A stretch of DNA of 11,310 nt from Firmicutes bacterium UBA6648 (GCA_002455605.1 DKLE01000204.1:1-11310), one strand, 5' to 3'. Shown: positions 1 through 6,805, numbered from the stretch's first letter. Numbers and translations are program-made. The notes: generated by a model not told the origin, from the sequence alone.

Positions 1-1110
1 TTCCGATTCTAATATTTTCTCCAGCTTAGGCTTCGTTGTGGGATGCTTTGGTAGAAAGACGGTACAGCAATCTTCATATGGCTGAATGGAGGTTTCAAAG
101 GTGCCGATTTCCTGTGCTTTATCCATGATATCTACTTTATCCATCGCAATCAGCGGTCTCATAACCGGCATATTTACAGAAGCATCTGTTACAACAAGGG
201 CTTCTGCTGTCTGGCTTGCTACCTGTCCTAAATTCTCTCCTGTAATAAGCATCATGCAGCCTGTTTCCAAAGCAATACGTTCCGCTATTCTCATCATAAA
301 ACGTCTCACTAAAATAGTAGTTTCTTCCTCCGGGCAATGCTGTACAATTTTCTCCTGAATGGGAAGCAGGTTAACTACATGCATTTTAAATCTGCCGCAA
401 TAAGAAGCTACAATCCCTGCTAATTCTTCAACCTTCTCCTGAGCTCTCTCACTGGTATAGGGATAAGAATGGAAATGTATGGCTTCAATCATCATACCTC
501 GTTTGGCCATCATCCATGCAGCTACCGGGGAATCAATACCTCCTGACAGCAGAACCAAACCTTTTCCATTGGTTCCTAAAGGCAGTCCCCCAAATCCGGA
601 AATCTTCTGTTCATAAATATAGGATTTCTCTCTTCGTACATCGACAAACAATAGGCATTCCGGATTGTGAACATCAACCTTCAGCACCTTACAGCCGATT
701 AACACTTTAGCACCTATTATTCTTCCTATTTCAGGTGAAGTGACAGGAAAGGTCTTATCTGCACGCTTTGCTTCTACTTTAAACGTCTGAACGCCTTTTT
801 CCTCAATCAGTTCAAGCATCAACTGAACGGCAGCTTCCCCGATCTTATCCATATCTGTTTCAACTTCCACTGCGGGGCTGATAGAAGCTACTCCGAAAAC
901 TTTTGATATTTGTCCAATAACAGCATCCTTTGGAATACTTTTATCTGCTCTGACAAATATCAAGCCCTCATGTCTTTTAACCTCAATGCCATCATATCTT
1001 TTCAGCATTTTTTTTATTCTTTCAACGAGCATTCTTTCAAAGTAAGGCTTGTTCATACCCTTAAGAGCTACTTCTCCGCATCTCACTATGAATATGTTTC
1101 TCTCATTCAT
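1..1110 (-). CDS. thiI: tRNA 4-thiouridine synthase ThiI (3' end cut by window edge)
   Basis: The reading frame is open from an ATG at 1110 to the window edge, giving 370 residues without a stop. ThiI adenylates U8 of tRNA and transfers sulfur to make 4-thiouridine; in many bacteria it also supplies sulfur for the thiamine thiazole. Visible parts are an N-terminal ferredoxin-like region, a THUMP domain at about residues 60-165, and the PP-loop ATPase motif SGGIDSP at 189-195. Further downstream are the family blocks GENLGQVASQT (291-301) and PYEDCCTVF (344-352), the latter near the position of the catalytic cysteine in E. coli ThiI. Firmicute ThiI without a rhodanese domain is usually about 390 residues, so probably only some 20 residues are missing; a C-terminal rhodanese domain cannot be excluded. 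A GAAAGGAA sequence at 1121-1128 serves as ribosome binding site. The gene lies 47 nt downstream of a cysteine desulfurase gene, its likely sulfur donor, and is probably co-transcribed with it. Confidence 0.95.
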   Translation of the reverse strand, partial: MNERNIFIVRCGEVALKGMNKPYFERMLVERIKKMLKRYDGIEVKRHEGLIFVRADKSIPKDAVIGQISKVFGVASISPAVEVETDMDKIGEAAVQLMLELIEEKGVQTFKVEAKRADKTFPVTSPEIGRIIGAKVLIGCKVLKVDVHNPECLLFVDVRREKSYIYEQKISGFGGLPLGTNGKGLVLLSGGIDSPVAAWMMAKRGMMIEAIHFHSYPYTSERAQEKVEELAGIVASYCGRFKMHVVNLLPIQEKIVQHCPEEETTILVRRFMMRIAERIALETGCMMLITGENLGQVASQTAEALVVTDASVNMPVMRPLIAMDKVDIMDKAQEIGTFETSIQPYEDCCTVFLPKHPTTKPKLEKILESE

Positions 1111-1157
1111 ATATATACTATTCCTTTCTATCTACCCAATTCTATTCCATCCTTTGC

Positions 1158-2345
1158 TTATCTGAAACTGCCCAGTCTTCTGAATTTCGCCACTGCTGCT
1201 TTCAAATGCTCCAGCACATATTGCATTTCTTCGATGGTATTAAATTCACTAAAGCTGAATCGGATTGCTCCTTCAATCTCCTTATCCTTCAATCTCATAG
1301 CCTTTAGAACATGGCTCCGGCCTTTCTTGTTGGATGAGCATGCCGATCCTGTGGAAACATAAATTCCGTCCTGTTCCAGCGTATGCAGCAGAACTTCTCC
1401 CCTTGTTCCTAAGAAAGAGATATTTAATACGGAAGGGCAGCACATCCCACTGTCCCAATCCAAGCTGTCTTTTTCCGCGCCATTAATTTTTATATCCTTT
1501 ATTTCTGTTTTAATTCCCTCCAGCAAATATTCTCTCGCTGAGGACATATTTTTTATTCGAAGGTCAAAGTCTTCTTTTGCCGCTTTAGCAGCTTGTCCAA
1601 ATCCAACAATTGCAGGCACATTCTCCGTCCCTGATCGCATATGCCTCTCCTGTCCCCCGCCGATCATATAAGGCTCAATCGTCAGCCCTTTTCTGACATA
1701 TAAAGCGCCAATTCCCTTTGGTCCGTGAATTTTATGGCCACTGACGGCGATCATATCTATCCCGTTGGATTGCAGCGGCAGCTTTCCGAAAGCCTGTACC
1801 GCGTCCACATGCAGCAAAACATCCGTTCCATGGGTTTTATTGTATTCATTTTTTATCTGAACAATTTCTTGGATAGGTTCAATGGTTCCGACTTCGTTAT
1901 TCACCCCCATAATTGAAAGGAGCAGGGTATCCTCCGTCAATGCTTCCTGAAGTGCCCGCAAATCTACCAGGCCCTTTTCATCTACTTCAATATATTCTAC
2001 TATAAAACCTTTGCTTTCCAGCCGTCCCGCTGCTTCTAAAACAGCCGGATGTTCGATAGCCGTTGTAATAATCTTTTTTCCTCTTCTTTGTCTTGCAGAA
2101 GCCGCTCCAATCAGAGCCGTATTGTCTGCCTCTGTGCCTCCCGATGTAAATATCAGTTCATCTTCACGGACCGTCAGAGCTTCTGCAACACTTTTTCTTG
2201 CAGATTTTACCGCCTTTTCCGCAGAGATTCCCAACCTGTGCAGGGAGGATGGATTACCAAAATCCTCTTTCATATATTCCACCATTTTATCAGTTACTGC
2301 ACTGTAGGGTTTGGTCGTTGCACTGTTATCCAAATATACAAACAT
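1158..2345 (-). CDS. Cysteine desulfurase, NifS/IscS family (NifZ-like partner of ThiI)
   Basis: This is a 395-residue PLP-dependent class V aminotransferase-fold enzyme that removes sulfur from L-cysteine and holds it as a persulfide. Motifs seen are YLDNSATT (4-11), FTSGGTEADN (66-75), the IEHPAVL block (97-103), HVDAVQAFGK (189-198), the PLP-binding lysine K205 in SGHKIHGPKG, RSGTENV (247-253), and the catalytic cysteine C336 in STGSACSS. Length and motifs fit the group I desulfurases. The ATG at 2345 is chosen because GAGAGG (2356-2361) sits 10 nt upstream; an in-frame TTG at 2363 would overlap that ribosome binding site and adds only six residues. No iscU or other Fe-S scaffold gene is adjacent and thiI follows directly. 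By analogy with Bacillus subtilis nifZ-thiI, the protein most likely feeds sulfur to ThiI rather than to general Fe-S assembly. That assignment is inference from context. Confidence 0.93.
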   Translation of the reverse strand: MFVYLDNSATTKPYSAVTDKMVEYMKEDFGNPSSLHRLGISAEKAVKSARKSVAEALTVREDELIFTSGGTEADNTALIGAASARQRRGKKIITTAIEHPAVLEAAGRLESKGFIVEYIEVDEKGLVDLRALQEALTEDTLLLSIMGVNNEVGTIEPIQEIVQIKNEYNKTHGTDVLLHVDAVQAFGKLPLQSNGIDMIAVSGHKIHGPKGIGALYVRKGLTIEPYMIGGGQERHMRSGTENVPAIVGFGQAAKAAKEDFDLRIKNMSSAREYLLEGIKTEIKDIKINGAEKDSLDWDSGMCCPSVLNISFLGTRGEVLLHTLEQDGIYVSTGSACSSNKKGRSHVLKAMRLKDKEIEGAIRFSFSEFNTIEEMQYVLEHLKAAVAKFRRLGSFR

Positions 2346-2355
2346 TTTATATAAA

Positions 2356-2361
2356 CCTCTC
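2356..2361 (-). promoter_or_regulatory. Ribosome binding site fixing the cysteine desulfurase start
   Basis: GAGAGG on the minus strand lies 10 nt upstream of the ATG at 2345. It overlaps the sequence just after the alternative TTG at 2363, so the longer start cannot use it and no other ribosome binding site precedes the TTG. Confidence 0.7.
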
Positions 2362-2387
2362 AATTATAAAAGCTCGGATTAATAACT

Positions 2388-2409
2388 CATACCAATGGAT
2401 ATTGGCATG
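2388..2409. repeat. 22-bp palindrome in the leader of the desulfurase-thiI unit
   Basis: Two 9-bp arms, CATACCAAT (2388-2396) and ATTGGCATG (2401-2409), flank the 4-bp centre GGAT. They form an inverted repeat with one mismatch as DNA. In the minus-strand transcript the mismatch becomes a G-U wobble, so the RNA could form a full 9-bp hairpin with a 4-nt loop. No U-run follows, so it is not a terminator for the MATE gene upstream. Its outer edge coincides with the transcription start predicted from the -10 box at 2416-2421. A repressor operator or a 5'-end mRNA stem-loop are both possible; the choice is inference. Confidence 0.55.
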
Positions 2410-2415
2410 CATAAT

Positions 2416-2444
2416 AGTATACCATATCAGGTAACTATGTTCAT
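2416..2444 (-). promoter_or_regulatory. Candidate sigma-A promoter for desulfurase-thiI
   Basis: On the minus strand a TATACT -10 box (2416-2421) is preceded by TGG (2422-2424), giving an extended -10 element. A weak -35 (ATGAAC, 2439-2444) is spaced 17 bp upstream and lies inside the end of the MATE gene. The predicted start is near 2409, giving a leader of about 64 nt. The -35 matches consensus at only three positions, so the call rests on the extended -10. Confidence 0.45.
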
Positions 2445-3818
2445 CCATTTTTTACTGTAATACCTCTTATAACAAATAATAGTTTTTATTAAATCACTGA
2501 AAGCTACTAAGCCTACCACCCAATAAAGAGGCAGATTAAGAACAAGAACACTGAAAAAGGCTATGGAAAGCTGAATGATCACATTGCATGACAAGTCTAC
2601 TATAAGGCTGTACAAGGTATCTCCGCCGGCTCTTAAAATTCCGCATATGAGAACATACGCCAGCATTTTAGGCGTAGTTGTAAAAGCCCATGCAATCATG
2701 ACTAATATAAGCAAGTGGGTTGTTTCACTGTTAAAGTGGTACACGTTAGCAATGGGCCTGCTTAATGCGATTAAGAGGATGGTCACTGTGACATTTAATC
2801 CCCAGGTTATTTTCATAGCCATGCCCCCATACTTATAGGCAGATTGGGTATCTGATCTTCCAAGGGATTCCCCTATAATAACCGCCGTTGCATTTCCCAA
2901 TCCAAAATAAACCGCCTGTGACAAATTAGATACTACCTCAGCAATCTGAATAACAGCCAGAGCCGTAGCTCCCAGCATACCATAAGCAACAAAAGTCAGA
3001 GAGGTTACCGCCGCCCATCCGCCTTCCGTAAAAACAACAGGTACCGCAGTTTTCATCACGTTTTTAAATAAAATTCTATCAAAATCAAAGAATTCTTTAA
3101 AGCTTCCGTGAAAAGGATGCTCCTTTTGGATATAAATATATACCACAAAACAAATAAGCTCCGTCATTCTGGCTATAACAGTAGCCAGAGCAGCACCCTT
3201 TACCCCCATAGCCGGCATGCCGAAATTTCCATATATCAGGCAGTAATTTAAAATGGTATTAATCCCGATAGCTGTTCCGTTAATAATAGTTGCCGCCTTT
3301 AATTTTTGAATTGCCCTGGAATTGTATACCATGACAAAGGTTATACTTATTAAAATATATGAAAAACAAACTGTTCTAAGATATTGAGCACCTAAAGCAA
3401 TCACTTCCTGATCCCTGGAAAATATCCAGATAAGCTTCGGAGCAAACAGCATCGCTACGATAAAAGTAATAACTGCTAATGCAGTACCTACCACATAATC
3501 TATTCCAATCACTTTTTTTATGTTGCTCAGATCTTTTATTCCCCAATATTGTGCCACATAAACTGCTGCTCCGCTGTATAATCCAAAGCATATCATACTG
3601 AATATAAAAAATATCTGATTTGCAGAGCCTACTGCTGCAAGCTCTTTTTCTCCCATTCTTCCTATCATTAAAATATCGATCAAGTTCAGTCCGATGCTGA
3701 TAACATTTTGAATCACCACAGGCACTGCTACCAGCCACATTTTTTTATAAAAAGATTGCGTATGGGGCGCCGTATAACTTATATCTCTTCTATTTTCACT
3801 GTCTAAATTATTTTCCAA
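2427..3818 (-). CDS. MATE-family multidrug/organic cation efflux transporter
   Basis: This 463-residue integral membrane protein belongs to the MATE family, which exports drugs, dyes or metabolites in exchange for Na+ or H+. After a polar N-terminus of about 25 residues, hydrophobic segments recur along the whole length and are consistent with the usual 12 helices in two homologous halves. The N-half signature NLIDILMIGRMGEKELAAVG (45-64) is typical of MatE domains, and the matching block of the second half falls around residues 265-300 (WAAVTSLTFVAYGMLGATAL). The start is TTG at 3818, supported by AGGTGA four nt upstream; the next in-frame ATG, at codon 27, would cut into the region just before helix 1. 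The gene lies between the rny terminator and the desulfurase gene with no strong promoter of its own in the 75-bp gap. It may depend on read-through from rny. Substrate cannot be predicted; DinF- or NorM-type subgroups were not resolved. Confidence 0.9.
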   Translation of the reverse strand: MENNLDSENRRDISYTAPHTQSFYKKMWLVAVPVVIQNVISIGLNLIDILMIGRMGEKELAAVGSANQIFFIFSMICFGLYSGAAVYVAQYWGIKDLSNIKKVIGIDYVVGTALAVITFIVAMLFAPKLIWIFSRDQEVIALGAQYLRTVCFSYILISITFVMVYNSRAIQKLKAATIINGTAIGINTILNYCLIYGNFGMPAMGVKGAALATVIARMTELICFVVYIYIQKEHPFHGSFKEFFDFDRILFKNVMKTAVPVVFTEGGWAAVTSLTFVAYGMLGATALAVIQIAEVVSNLSQAVYFGLGNATAVIIGESLGRSDTQSAYKYGGMAMKITWGLNVTVTILLIALSRPIANVYHFNSETTHLLILVMIAWAFTTTPKMLAYVLICGILRAGGDTLYSLIVDLSCNVIIQLSIAFFSVLVLNLPLYWVVGLVAFSDLIKTIICYKRYYSKKWMNIVT

Positions 3819-3824
3819 ATTATC

Positions 3825-3830
3825 ACCTGT
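3825..3830 (-). promoter_or_regulatory. Ribosome binding site supporting a TTG start
   Basis: On the minus strand an AGGTGA sequence precedes the TTG codon at 3816-3818, leaving a short spacer of about four to five nt. No ATG, GTG or other ribosome binding site nearby offers a better start for the MATE transporter. Confidence 0.55.
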
Positions 3831-3844
3831 ATATTTTTATCGTT

Positions 3845-3874
3845 AAAAGACCCCGCAGTTTCAGCTGCAGGGTC
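3845..3874 (-). terminator. Rho-independent terminator of rny
   Basis: Read on the minus strand, a 10-bp stem (3865-3874 pairing with 3849-3858) has one G-U wobble, a 6-nt loop CTGAAA, and a following TTTT run at 3845-3848. It lies about 20 nt beyond the rny stop codon. The U-run is short, so some read-through into the MATE gene is plausible. Confidence 0.75.
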
Positions 3875-3894
3875 CATAGGTTTATTACTGATAA

Positions 3895-5448
3895 TTATTT
3901 TGCATAATCAATTGCTCTTGTTTCCCGAACAACATTAACCTTAATCTGTCCAGGGTATTCCAGTTCACTTTCAATCTTTTTAGAGATTTCTCTCGCTAGG
4001 AATACGATTTCTTCATCTTTAATTTCTTCCGGTTTTGCTACAATTCTGATCTCACGACCCGCCTGTATAGCATAAGCCTTATCAACCCCCGGAGTTGTCG
4101 TCGCAATCTCTTCAAGCTTTTGAAGCCGTTTGATATAGGATTCCAAAGTTTCTCGCCTTGCTCCCGGTCTTGCCGCAGACAGAGCATCCGCTGCTGCAAT
4201 CAATACAGCTTCCAGACTCTTTGGTTCATAATCTCCATGGTGAGCCGCCATACCGTTTACAACTGCTTCGGATTCCTTATACTTTCTAAGTACATCAATA
4301 CCTATATCTACATGAGTACCTTCAATTTCATGATCCAGCGCTTTACCGATATCATGCAGCAAGCCTGCTCTCTTAGCCAGTTTAGAATCCATTCCAAGCT
4401 CACTGGCCATTAGACCGGCTAAATGAGCCACTTCAATGGAATGGTTAAGAACATTTTGTCCGTAAGAAGTTCGGTATTTTAATCTTCCTAGTAATTTAAT
4501 AAGTTCCGGATGGAAATTATGAATACCGATTTCAAAGGTTGCCTGTTCTCCGGCTTCTTTAATGATGGCATTGACTTCTTTTTCTGCCTTTTCCACCATT
4601 TCTTCAATTCTTGCCGGATGAATTCTTCCGTCGACAATTAATTTTTCCAATGCAATTCTTGCAATTTCTCTTTTAACTGGGTCAAAACCAGATAAAATAA
4701 CAGCTTCCGGTGTGTCATCAATAATTAGGTCAATTCCTGTTAAAGTCTCGATAGCTCTTATATTTCTGCCTTCTCTTCCGATGATTCTTCCCTTCATTTC
4801 ATCGTTAGGCAGCGCAACTACAGAAACGGTACTTTCAGCTACATGATCAGCAGCACATCGCTGAATAGCCCCAGTAATAATTTCCTTCGCTTTTTTATCT
4901 GCTTCTTCCTTGGCCTTTAACTCAATGTCTTTAATCATTACCGATGCTTCCACTCTGATATCCTTTTCTATACTGGCAAGTAATATCTGTTTGGCATCGT
5001 CTACAGTATATCCTGAAATTCTTTCAAGTTCCTGTATCTGTTTTTCAATAAATCCATCTAATTCGTTTTGTTTTTCAATTAATGATTGCTCTTTTTGTGT
5101 AATACTTTCTTCTTTTTTCTCTAGATTATCAATTTTTCTATCTAGAGTTTCTTCTTTTTGAATTAGTCTTTTTTCTGATCTCTGGATTTCTGCTCTTCTT
5201 TCACGAACCTCACGTTCAATTTCATTTCTCATCTTGTGAGCTTCTTCTTTGGCCTCTATTGTGATTTCCTTCTTTATGGTTTCAGATTTATTCTCAGCAT
5301 CAAGAATTAAATTTCTTGCTTTCTGTTCAGCACTTCCTATGGCTTTCTCTCCAACAGTTTTTCTGACTATATATCCAACCAATAACCCTAAGGCTAAGGC
5401 AATAAACCCAACTAAAACGTTAATTAGTATGTCTGTAATATAAAACAC
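3895..5448 (-). CDS. rny: Ribonuclease Y (membrane-anchored endoribonuclease)
   Basis: The reading frame encodes 517 residues, close to the usual 520 for RNase Y, which starts mRNA decay at the membrane in Firmicutes. In order: one N-terminal membrane helix (about 7-28); a long charged coiled coil (about 35-145, rich in Glu and Lys); a KH RNA-binding domain with GRIIGREGRN at 220-229; and an HD phosphohydrolase domain with H336, the HDIGK motif at 365-369, AAHHGDYEP (401-409) and D421 in ADALSAARPG. All expected metal ligands appear present. The GTG at 5448 is the only conventional start nearby, but the AGGAGG at 5448-5453 overlaps it; an ATT at 5437-5439 lies at ideal spacing and would remove three residues. 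The gene is divergent from rodA, and downstream it ends at a terminator. It was formerly named ymdA. Confidence 0.96.
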   Translation of the reverse strand: MFYITDILINVLVGFIALALGLLVGYIVRKTVGEKAIGSAEQKARNLILDAENKSETIKKEITIEAKEEAHKMRNEIEREVRERRAEIQRSEKRLIQKEETLDRKIDNLEKKEESITQKEQSLIEKQNELDGFIEKQIQELERISGYTVDDAKQILLASIEKDIRVEASVMIKDIELKAKEEADKKAKEIITGAIQRCAADHVAESTVSVVALPNDEMKGRIIGREGRNIRAIETLTGIDLIIDDTPEAVILSGFDPVKREIARIALEKLIVDGRIHPARIEEMVEKAEKEVNAIIKEAGEQATFEIGIHNFHPELIKLLGRLKYRTSYGQNVLNHSIEVAHLAGLMASELGMDSKLAKRAGLLHDIGKALDHEIEGTHVDIGIDVLRKYKESEAVVNGMAAHHGDYEPKSLEAVLIAAADALSAARPGARRETLESYIKRLQKLEEIATTTPGVDKAYAIQAGREIRIVAKPEEIKDEEIVFLAREISKKIESELEYPGQIKVNVVRETRAIDYAK

Positions 5449-5453
5449 CTCCT
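5448..5453 (-). promoter_or_regulatory. Perfect Shine-Dalgarno overlapping the GTG of rny
   Basis: AGGAGG on the minus strand ends on the G of the GTG at 5446-5448, so it cannot direct initiation there at normal spacing. The codon at the usual distance (8 nt) is ATT at 5437-5439, in the same frame. No ATG, GTG or TTG occurs in frame until a TTG at codon 23, inside the membrane helix. Confidence 0.7.
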
Positions 5454-5486
5454 CTTATCATATATCTTTTAATCCATAACTCCAAC

Positions 5487-5523
5487 TTGTCCTAATTTTG
5501 AATATTTAAACAATTCAGGACAA
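5487..5523. repeat. Inverted repeat in the rny leader (TTGTCCT / AGGACAA)
   Basis: TTGTCCT (5487-5493) and AGGACAA (5517-5523) are perfect 7-bp arms. Inside them a further AATT/AATT pairing extends the stem to 11 bp with one bulged base and a 14-nt loop. It lies 39 bp upstream of the rny GTG. In the minus-strand transcript it would be a leader hairpin if transcription starts upstream of it. No U-run follows, so it is not a terminator. Confidence 0.5.
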
Positions 5524-5529
5524 AATAGC

Positions 5530-5550
5530 ATCCGAATAAAATATTCGGAT
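5530..5550. repeat. Perfect 9-bp inverted repeat between rny and rodA
   Basis: ATCCGAATA (5530-5538) and TATTCGGAT (5542-5550) are exact inverted copies separated by AAA. On the plus strand TTT follows immediately, which resembles a weak terminator, but no gene ends here. Position between two divergent genes favours a protein-binding operator or a leader hairpin of rny; both are inference. Confidence 0.55.
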
Positions 5551-5565
5551 TTTACAAAAAATTAT

Positions 5566-5585
5566 GCTGTGGCAATGCCAACAGC
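5566..5585. repeat. Third inverted repeat (GCTGT-GGC / GCC-ACAGC)
   Basis: GCTGTGGC (5566-5573) pairs with GCC plus ACAGC (5577-5585) with one bulged A and a 3-nt loop AAT, giving 8 paired bases. It is locally GC-rich in an otherwise AT-rich spacer. It lies about 35 bp upstream of the rodA promoter and could be an upstream regulator site or part of a long rny leader. Confidence 0.4.
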
Positions 5586-5618
5586 TAGATAAATCTTTGC
5601 ATTACTATTAATTAATTA

Positions 5619-5647
5619 TTGATATAATTACACAATACCATTATAAT
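5619..5647 (+). promoter_or_regulatory. Strong sigma-A promoter(s) of rodA
   Basis: TTGATA (5619-5624), a 17-bp spacer and TATAAT (5642-5647) match the vegetative consensus at 11 of 12 positions. The predicted start is near 5654. The -35 itself overlaps an extended -10 (TG at 5620-5621, TATAAT at 5623-5628) that could fire a second start near 5635. Either start gives a leader of roughly 35-55 nt before the rodA ATG at 5689. Confidence 0.75.
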
Positions 5648-5676
5648 GTTTAATGCGAGTCCATGTCAAGATTAAT

Positions 5677-5682
5677 GAAAGG
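5677..5682 (+). promoter_or_regulatory. Ribosome binding site fixing the rodA start
   Basis: GAAAGG lies six nt upstream of the ATG at 5689. The earlier in-frame ATG at 5653 coincides with the predicted transcription start and has no ribosome binding site. Confidence 0.7.
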
Positions 5683-5688
5683 CAAACT

Positions 5689-6795
5689 ATGAAGTATTTT
5701 TGGAATTTGTTTAAGAATATAGATAAAGTTTTAGTATTTTTACCCTTATGCTTTGCAGCTATCAGTATAATGATGATCAGCAGCACTGCCTCACAAGGGC
5801 ATTTTGTTTTTGATAAGTATGTAAAAATCCAGCTTGTAGCTTATTTTCTGGGTTTTATAGCTATTGGCTTCATATTGCTGATAGATTACAAGATTTTTGA
5901 AAATTGGGAAAGACCGCTCTATATCGCCTCTGTCCTGCTCTTATTGACGGTATATATTCCCGGCTTAGGGGTTGAACAATATGGCTCCAGAGCATGGATC
6001 AACTTAGGTGTAATGAATTTTCAACCTTCGGAAATTGTAAAAATCACTTTTGTCATCCTTTTATCCCTCTATTTTTCCAGGAACTATGACACCTTACGAA
6101 CCTATAAGGGAGTTATCTGGTCAGCACTCTATGCCTCTCCGTTTATTCTGATTGTATTGAAAGAGGATTTAGGAAGTGCAATCGTTCTATGCTTTATCTG
6201 GCTGGCGATGATTTTCTATGCAGGTATTGATTATCGCATTTTGGGTAAATTTGCATGTGTATTTGCCCTTGCTCTCCCTGTGGTATACCGATTTATGGCT
6301 TCCCACCAGAAAGAAAGAATTGATGCCTTTCTGCATCCCAACAATCTTTTTCTTGGGGGAAACTATCAAGTTTGGCAGTCAAAAGTTGCCATCGGTTCAG
6401 GAGGTTTTCTGGGAAAAGGACTGTTTCAAGGCACACAGAAAGAGCTTAAGTTTTTACCGGTGCAAAAATCAGATTTTATCTTTTCTGTAATAGTAGAAGA
6501 ATTGGGAATGATCGGAGGTGCGGTTTTAATTGTATTATATACCACCTTCTTATATAGAATTGCTAAGATTGCTTATAACGCAAAGGAAAGCTATGGTTCA
6601 TTGATCGCCGTAGGCTTTATTGGAATGTTTGGTTTCCAGATCTTTGAGAACATTGCCATGACCATGGGTCTCATGCCGGTAACCGGTATTACCCTGCCGT
6701 TTATAAGCTATGGAGGCTCTTCCGTCCTGTCAAACATGATAGCACTGGGATTAATTTTAAATGTGGGCATAAGAAGTAAAATCATTAATTTTTAA
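5689..6795 (+). CDS. rodA: RodA peptidoglycan glycosyltransferase (SEDS family)
   Basis: This is a 368-residue SEDS-family protein with about 10 membrane helices. SEDS proteins polymerise lipid II into glycan strands; RodA does so in the elongasome with PBP2. Signatures are PSEIVK (113-118), KEDLGSA (158-164), the extracellular loop GGNYQVWQSKVAIGSGGFLGKG (about 223-244), SDFIFSVIVEELG (261-273), and TLPFISYGGSS (335-345). D262 in SDFIF matches the aspartate known to be essential in RodA. The ATG at 5689 is preferred over the one at 5653, which lies at the transcription start. FtsW and RodA are hard to separate by eye; RodA is preferred because of the length and the neighbouring mreC-mreD-mrdA genes. 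The gene is transcribed opposite to that cluster, from its own strong promoter, and converges on minD. Confidence 0.9.
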   Translation: MKYFWNLFKNIDKVLVFLPLCFAAISIMMISSTASQGHFVFDKYVKIQLVAYFLGFIAIGFILLIDYKIFENWERPLYIASVLLLLTVYIPGLGVEQYGSRAWINLGVMNFQPSEIVKITFVILLSLYFSRNYDTLRTYKGVIWSALYASPFILIVLKEDLGSAIVLCFIWLAMIFYAGIDYRILGKFACVFALALPVVYRFMASHQKERIDAFLHPNNLFLGGNYQVWQSKVAIGSGGFLGKGLFQGTQKELKFLPVQKSDFIFSVIVEELGMIGGAVLIVLYTTFLYRIAKIAYNAKESYGSLIAVGFIGMFGFQIFENIAMTMGLMPVTGITLPFISYGGSSVLSNMIALGLILNVGIRSKIINF

Positions 6796-6805
6796 ACATC
6801 TATAT

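Noticed and set aside
910..1362. A 150-codon open frame on the plus strand across thiI and the desulfurase gene
   Set aside because: It lies opposite two well-supported genes, crosses their junction, has no ribosome binding site of note and its product resembles no family that I know.
2346..2363. A TTG start at 2363 for the cysteine desulfurase
   Set aside because: It overlaps the GAGAGG ribosome binding site of the ATG at 2345 and adds residues before the conserved YLDNSATT start of the family.
3376..3738. A 120-codon minus-strand frame inside the MATE gene
   Set aside because: It is a shifted frame of the transporter gene; the product is rich in Cys, Ser and Arg in the manner of out-of-frame translation.
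5530..5553. A rho-independent terminator on the plus strand
   Set aside because: The stem has only two or three G-C pairs per arm and a short T run, and no gene ends upstream on the plus strand. It is kept as an inverted repeat of unknown role.
5653..5688. A 12-residue longer RodA starting at the ATG at 5653
   Set aside because: That ATG coincides with the transcription start predicted from the TTGATA/TATAAT promoter and has no ribosome binding site, while the ATG at 5689 has GAAAGG six nt upstream and begins where RodA proteins usually begin.
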